Source of the DNA: Pseudomonas gessardii | GTDB taxonomy: Bacteria; Pseudomonadota; Gammaproteobacteria; Pseudomonadales; Pseudomonadaceae | Length of the DNA stretch: 64,000 nucleotides | NCBI RefSeq assembly: GCF_001983165.1 | Contig: NZ_MNPU01000001.1 | Location: 62,001 to 126,000 of the forward strand | Direction of reading: 5' to 3' | Part shown: positions 60,246 through 64,000 of the stretch, piece after piece | Numbering within the stretch: the stretch's first letter is position 1 | Layout of the letters: each line of letters begins with the position of its first letter | Made by a program: the position numbers and the translations under genes | The notes under the pieces: model-generated | What the model was told of the DNA's origin: nothing | The model's input: the letters and a program-made list of their open reading frames with translations, nothing else | Database searches by the model: none

Positions 60246-61916
60246 ATGTATCGGTACGATGAGTACGACCGGGCCCTGGTCTTCGAGCGTGTGGCGCAGT
60301 TCCGTGACCAGGTCGAACGGTTTGTCGCTGGCGACTTGAGCGAAGAAGAATTCCTGCCGCTGCGCCTGCAAAACGGCCTGTACCTGCAAAAACATGCCTA
60401 TATGCTGCGGGTGGCGATCCCCTACGGCACCCTCGGTGCGCAGCAACTGCGCACCCTGGCGAGCATTGCCCGGGATTACGATCGCGGCTACGGCCACTTC
60501 ACCACCCGGCAGAACATGCAGTTCAACTGGATCGAGTTGCAGCAGGTGCCCGACATCCTCCAGCGCCTGGCCGAAGTCGACATGCATGCGATCCAGACCT
60601 CGGGCAACTGTGTGCGCAACATCACCACCGAAGCCTTTGCCGGGGTGGCCGCCGACGAGTTGCTGGACCCGCGCCCGCTGGCAGAAATCCTGCGGCAATG
60701 GTCGACCATCAACCCCGAGTTCCTGTTTTTGCCGCGCAAGTTCAAGATCGCCATCTGCTCGGCGCGCCAGGACCGGGCGGCGATCATGATGCATGACATC
60801 GGCCTTTATCTTTATCAGGACGCCGACGGCCAGATGCTGTTGCGCGTGCTGGTGGGCGGTGGCCTGGGGCGCACGCCGATCCTGGGCTTGCAGATTCGCG
60901 ACGGCTTGCCCTGGCAGCACCTGCTGTCGTATGTCGAGGCGGTATTGCGCGTGTACAACCGCCATGGCCGGCGCGACAACAAGTACAAGGCGCGGATCAA
61001 GATCCTGGTCAAGGCCCTGGGCATCGAGGCGTTTTCCCGGGAAGTGGAGGAGGAGTGGCAGCACCTGCGCGATGGCCCGGCGCAACTGACCGAGGACGAG
61101 TACCAGCGCGTGGCCGCAGCCTTTGTGCCACCGGACTATCAGGCATTGCCCGATACCGACCTGGACTTTGGCACGCACATGGCCGACAGCCCGGCCTTCG
61201 CCCGCTGGGTAACCCGCAATGTGCAGCCGCACAAAGTGCCGGGCTATACCAGTGTGGTGCTGTCCACCAAGCCGGGGATTGCCGCGCCGCCGGGGGACGT
61301 GACGGCCGAGCAGATGGACGCCGTGGCCCAGTGGGCCGAACAGTTCGGCTTCGGTGAAATCCGCATCGCCCACGAACAGAATATCGTGCTGCCGGACGTG
61401 CCCAAGGCGCGGCTGCATGCCTTGTGGACCCTGGCCTGTGAGCAAGGGCTGGGCAGCGCCAATATCGGCTTGCTGACCGATATCATCGCCTGCCCCGGCG
61501 GCGACTTTTGTGCCCTGGCCAATGCCAAGTCGATCCCCATCGCCCAGGCGATCCAGCAGCGTTTCGACAACCTCGACTACCTGCATGACCTGGGCGATAT
61601 CAGCCTGAATATCTCTGGCTGCATCAATGCCTGCGGGCATCATCACATCGGCAATATCGGCATCCTGGGCGTCGATAAAAACGGCAGCGAGTGGTACCAG
61701 ATCACCCTGGGCGGTGCGCAGGGCAAGGCCAGCGCGCTGGGCAAGGTGATTGGCCCCTCGTTCAGTGCCGCACAGATCCCGGATGTGATCTCACGTCTGA
61801 TCGCCACCTACGTGCGCTACCGGGAAAGCGACGAACCCTTTATCGACACCGTACAACGCATCGGCCTGGAGCCGTTCAAGGAGCGGGTGTATGGCAGCGT
61901 GGTGCAGCCGGTATGA
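60246..61916 (+). CDS. Siroheme sulfite/nitrite reductase haemoprotein (CysI-like)
   Basis: 556 residues. Two ferredoxin-like siroheme repeats (GYGHFTTRQNMQFNWI; FGEIRIAHEQNIVLPD) and the 4Fe-4S/siroheme cysteines Cys416, Cys422, Cys459 and Cys463 (C-x5-C and SGCINACGHH). It performs six-electron reduction of sulfite to sulfide in cysteine synthesis, or of nitrite; the TRQNMQ and CINACGHH sequences suit the CysI-type proteins of pseudomonads. It is divergent from the orphan ccoN and overlaps the DUF934 gene by four bases. The order matches the ccoN4 region of P. aeruginosa. Confidence 0.92.
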   Translation: MYRYDEYDRALVFERVAQFRDQVERFVAGDLSEEEFLPLRLQNGLYLQKHAYMLRVAIPYGTLGAQQLRTLASIARDYDRGYGHFTTRQNMQFNWIELQQVPDILQRLAEVDMHAIQTSGNCVRNITTEAFAGVAADELLDPRPLAEILRQWSTINPEFLFLPRKFKIAICSARQDRAAIMMHDIGLYLYQDADGQMLLRVLVGGGLGRTPILGLQIRDGLPWQHLLSYVEAVLRVYNRHGRRDNKYKARIKILVKALGIEAFSREVEEEWQHLRDGPAQLTEDEYQRVAAAFVPPDYQALPDTDLDFGTHMADSPAFARWVTRNVQPHKVPGYTSVVLSTKPGIAAPPGDVTAEQMDAVAQWAEQFGFGEIRIAHEQNIVLPDVPKARLHALWTLACEQGLGSANIGLLTDIIACPGGDFCALANAKSIPIAQAIQQRFDNLDYLHDLGDISLNISGCINACGHHHIGNIGILGVDKNGSEWYQITLGGAQGKASALGKVIGPSFSAAQIPDVISRLIATYVRYRESDEPFIDTVQRIGLEPFKERVYGSVVQPV

Positions 61917-62407
61917 ACAATCTATTGAGCCTGGAGCAGGGCGTGGCGGCGATCAAGCACGATGACCCTTGGACCCTGGTGCGCGATGCCGAAGGGCCGC
62001 TGCCCGAGGGCGCGCTGATTCTGCCGCTGGCGCTGTGGCTGAGCCGGCGCATTGCACCAGACCCACCGCAGGACGCGGTGTGGCTCGGCCCGGATGATGA
62101 CGTGGAACACCTGCGACCGTGGCTGGATGCATTGCCGCTGATTGCCCTGGATTTCCCCAGCTTTCGCGATGGCCGTGCCTACAGCCAGGCCTATCTGCTG
62201 CGCACCCGCATGGGCTGGCAGGGGGAGTTGCGGGCGGTGGGGGATGTGCTGCGCGACCAACTGAGCCATATGCGCCAGTGTGGTTTCGATGGGTTTGCCG
62301 TGCGCGAGGACCGCTCGGCCGCCGATGCGCTCAAGGGCCTGGCGGGCATGAGTGTGAGCTATGGCCGCTCGGTGATTGAGCCGCGGCCGTTGTTTCGCCG
62401 GCGGTAG
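61913..62407 (+). CDS. DUF934 protein, putative sulfite-reduction partner
   Basis: 164 residues. The DUF934 core appears as IALDFPSFRDGRAYSQAYLLRTRMGWQGELRAVGDVLRDQLSHMRQCGFDGFAVRED. DUF934 proteins are encoded next to CysI-like reductases in many proteobacteria and are presumed to help electron delivery or assembly. The start overlaps the reductase stop (ATGA), so the two are translated together. No cofactor motif is visible; a single cysteine sits in MRQCGFD. Confidence 0.88.
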   Translation: MNNLLSLEQGVAAIKHDDPWTLVRDAEGPLPEGALILPLALWLSRRIAPDPPQDAVWLGPDDDVEHLRPWLDALPLIALDFPSFRDGRAYSQAYLLRTRMGWQGELRAVGDVLRDQLSHMRQCGFDGFAVREDRSAADALKGLAGMSVSYGRSVIEPRPLFRRR

Positions 62408-62432
62408 CCCTCTGCCTGCCGCCGGCGCGTTG

Positions 62433-64000
62433 TTATTTCAAGGCCGGGTCGGCGGGGTTGAGTTTTTTCCAGCTCTGCATCACCTGCTGCGCCTTCGGTT
62501 CCTGGCCGTTCTCCAGGTAGTACTGGATCAGCGACAACCGTGCATTGCGGTTATAGGGCTGGCGTTGCAGCAAGGCTTCCAGTTGCTGGCAGGCCTTGTC
62601 GACCTGGCCACCGTCATGCAACGCCACCGCCAGCACAAAACTGTACTGCCCGTTGTCCGGTTCCAGGCGGGCGGCCTCGCGCAGGTGCGTCAGCGCTGAC
62701 GGGGTGTTGCCCTGGCGAATCAGCATCAATCCCTGGGTATGTTGCAGCAGCGCCGCCTCAGGGTGTTGCTTGAGGCGGTCGGCCAACAGGCGGCCGGCTT
62801 CTTCGCGCCGGCCGTTGGCTTCCAGCCACTGGGCGAGGGTCACCAGCGCCGGGTAGAAGTCCGGGTCGCGCAGCAGTGCCGTGCGCAGTTGGGCTTCGAC
62901 CTGAGCGGCGCGACCGCTGGCCTGGTACAGCATGGCCAGGTTGAGGTTGGCTTCGGCGCGTTCCTGCAGGCTGAGTTGCACGTTTTCGTATTCACCGATG
63001 GCCTGCTCCCAGGCCGGGCCCAGGCCTTGGGCCGCGACGCTGAGCAGATCCCGCGCGGCAAGGATGCGCACCGCACGCACCGGGTCCTTGAGCAAGGGGC
63101 CATACAGCGCCACACGTTCGGCGGGTGGCAGGAAGGCGCTGACCGCCCGTAGCGCACTTTCGCGCACCTGCGGGGCAGGGTGGCCCAGGTCCTTGGTTGC
63201 CAGCTTCAACGCCTGTTCGCTGGGGTAGTTGGGCAGCTCGACCAGCAGCGTGGCGCGTTGGATGGCCGGCAGGTTATTGCGTGCCAACTGCTCATACAGC
63301 GCCTGCGCCGCCCCCGGCTGGCCACCGCGAATCAGTGCCAGGCTTTCGTCGTAGCGGGGGGCCTGGAGCGCCTGGCTGTGGTCCCACAGTTTGAATTGCG
63401 CGGTGATCTTGTCGCCGGCCTTGCCTTGGTGGCAGGTCAGGCAGGCGTCCGGGGTGCCGAGCCTGGCGGCGCGCTCGGGGTTGGGAATGCTGAAGCTGTG
63501 GTCATGGCGAAAGTCATTGCCCATGTAAAACTTGCCGGGCATATGGCAATCGACGCAAAACGACCCGGGTTGCCCGGCGACATGGCGCGTGTGTTCTGGC
63601 GCCTCGTAGTTCTTGGCCTGCAGGCCCCGGCCATCGACCGTGGCCACAGCGGTCTTGCCCGCCGTGTTGTGGCATTGCAGGCAGACGCCATTGCCGGGGG
63701 CCTTCAACTGGTTGCTATGGGGGTTGTGGCAGTCGGTGCAGCGCACGCCCTTGTCGGCCATCTTGCTCTGGGCGAAGGCGCCGTGTTCAAACACCTCATC
63801 CTTGATCTTGCCGTCCAGGGTATACAGCTCGCGGGTCAGGACACTGGGCAGGTAGTCGTCCATCAGGCGCTTGCCCACGCGATAGCCATCGCCCAACGGT
63901 GCCCGGCGCGCATGGCAGCGGGCGCAGGTTTCGAGTTCGACGGTGGCGTCCTTGTCCTTCAAGTCCACGGCAAAGCCGGCATGCAGCAGGTCGCCCTTTT
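62433..64000 (-). CDS. Multihaem c-type cytochrome with HEAT/TPR repeats (5' end outside window)
   Basis: At least 522 codons are visible and the N-terminus lies outside. The visible N-terminal part carries five CxxCH haem motifs (CARCH, CTDCH, CLQCH, CVDCH, CLTCH) with many scattered His that could be distal ligands. It is followed by HEAT-like helices (NYPSEQALKLATKDLGHPAPQVRESALRAV) and several TPR units (ANLNLAMLYQASGRAAQVEAQLRTAL; LLQHTQGLMLIRQGNTPSALTHL). The layout matches cytochrome c554/NrfA-like multihaem proteins with TPR tails, presumably periplasmic. It converges with the DUF934 gene. Redox partner and substrate are unknown. Confidence 0.85.
   Translation of the reverse strand, partial: KGDLLHAGFAVDLKDKDATVELETCARCHARRAPLGDGYRVGKRLMDDYLPSVLTRELYTLDGKIKDEVFEHGAFAQSKMADKGVRCTDCHNPHSNQLKAPGNGVCLQCHNTAGKTAVATVDGRGLQAKNYEAPEHTRHVAGQPGSFCVDCHMPGKFYMGNDFRHDHSFSIPNPERAARLGTPDACLTCHQGKAGDKITAQFKLWDHSQALQAPRYDESLALIRGGQPGAAQALYEQLARNNLPAIQRATLLVELPNYPSEQALKLATKDLGHPAPQVRESALRAVSAFLPPAERVALYGPLLKDPVRAVRILAARDLLSVAAQGLGPAWEQAIGEYENVQLSLQERAEANLNLAMLYQASGRAAQVEAQLRTALLRDPDFYPALVTLAQWLEANGRREEAGRLLADRLKQHPEAALLQHTQGLMLIRQGNTPSALTHLREAARLEPDNGQYSFVLAVALHDGGQVDKACQQLEALLQRQPYNRNARLSLIQYYLENGQEPKAQQVMQSWKKLNPADPALK

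Noticed and set aside
60144..61646. 500-codon minus-strand frame opposite the siroheme reductase
   Set aside because: Shadow of a gene with intact Fe-S cysteines; low-complexity composition and no ribosome-binding site.
1..64000. CRISPR array or insertion sequence
   Set aside because: No regularly spaced direct repeats with unique spacers and no transposase with terminal inverted repeats were seen; only REP-like palindromes and one recombinase gene.

Overview
The window is chromosomal DNA from a Pseudomonas, most likely of the P. fluorescens group. The gene set points there: galU, gor, ahpC/ahpF, hppD, a MvaT/MvaU-type xenogeneic silencer, a CupA-like fimbrial locus, an orphan cbb3 oxidase subunit beside a siroheme reductase, and many short palindromes of the pseudomonad 'GTGGGAGC...GCTCCCAC' type. 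The DNA is GC-rich, so antisense open frames are abundant; nearly all were rejected as shadows.

Layout. 1-4036: alkB (partial), small conserved proteins, two lipoproteins and a tsdB-tsdA thiosulfate dehydrogenase operon behind a clear inverted-repeat operator. 4175-11909 (minus): a nine-gene chaperone-usher fimbrial operon (major subunit, second subunit, usher, chaperone, four subunits, tip adhesin). 12588-21780: housekeeping and stress genes (galU, gor, ahpC with an OxyR-type site, ahpF, gloA), interrupted by a divergent pair of KfrA-like DNA-binding protein and tyrosine recombinase, and ending in a MvaU-like silencer with a TTG start. 21979-29745: an EAL phosphodiesterase divergent from a cupA1-A5-like fimbrial operon that has a structured leader. 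29755-35557: LysR and EamA exporter, hppD, RarD-like permease, Lrp regulator, aldo/keto reductase.

35653-45578 (minus): a nutrient-acquisition operon with a TonB receptor, a peptide-type ABC transporter, and a DszC/SfnC-like flavoprotein plus a DszA/NtaA-like LLM monooxygenase lying between the two permease genes. The LLM gene is frameshifted at a C5/G5 tract. 45938-49777: sugar-acid uptake and glycerate kinase under a CdaR-type regulator.

49880-57647 is the most accessory-looking part. It holds a two-gene Septu (PtuA ATPase and PtuB HNH nuclease) anti-phage system, a GNAT acetyltransferase and a racemase, and then a compact terpenoid cluster. The cluster consists of a single polypeptide fusing a class I terpene synthase to a cytochrome P450, a translationally coupled SAM methyltransferase, and a type I isopentenyl-diphosphate isomerase, followed by an unknown 111-residue protein. 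Self-contained and with an unusual fusion, it is the best candidate for an undescribed system here: a methylated, oxidised terpenoid.

58358-64000: an orphan CcoN with a 73-residue partner, divergent from a CysI-like sulfite/nitrite reductase and a DUF934 protein (the arrangement of the P. aeruginosa ccoN4 locus), then a truncated multihaem c-type cytochrome with TPR repeats. No rRNA, tRNA, CRISPR array or insertion sequence was recognised.
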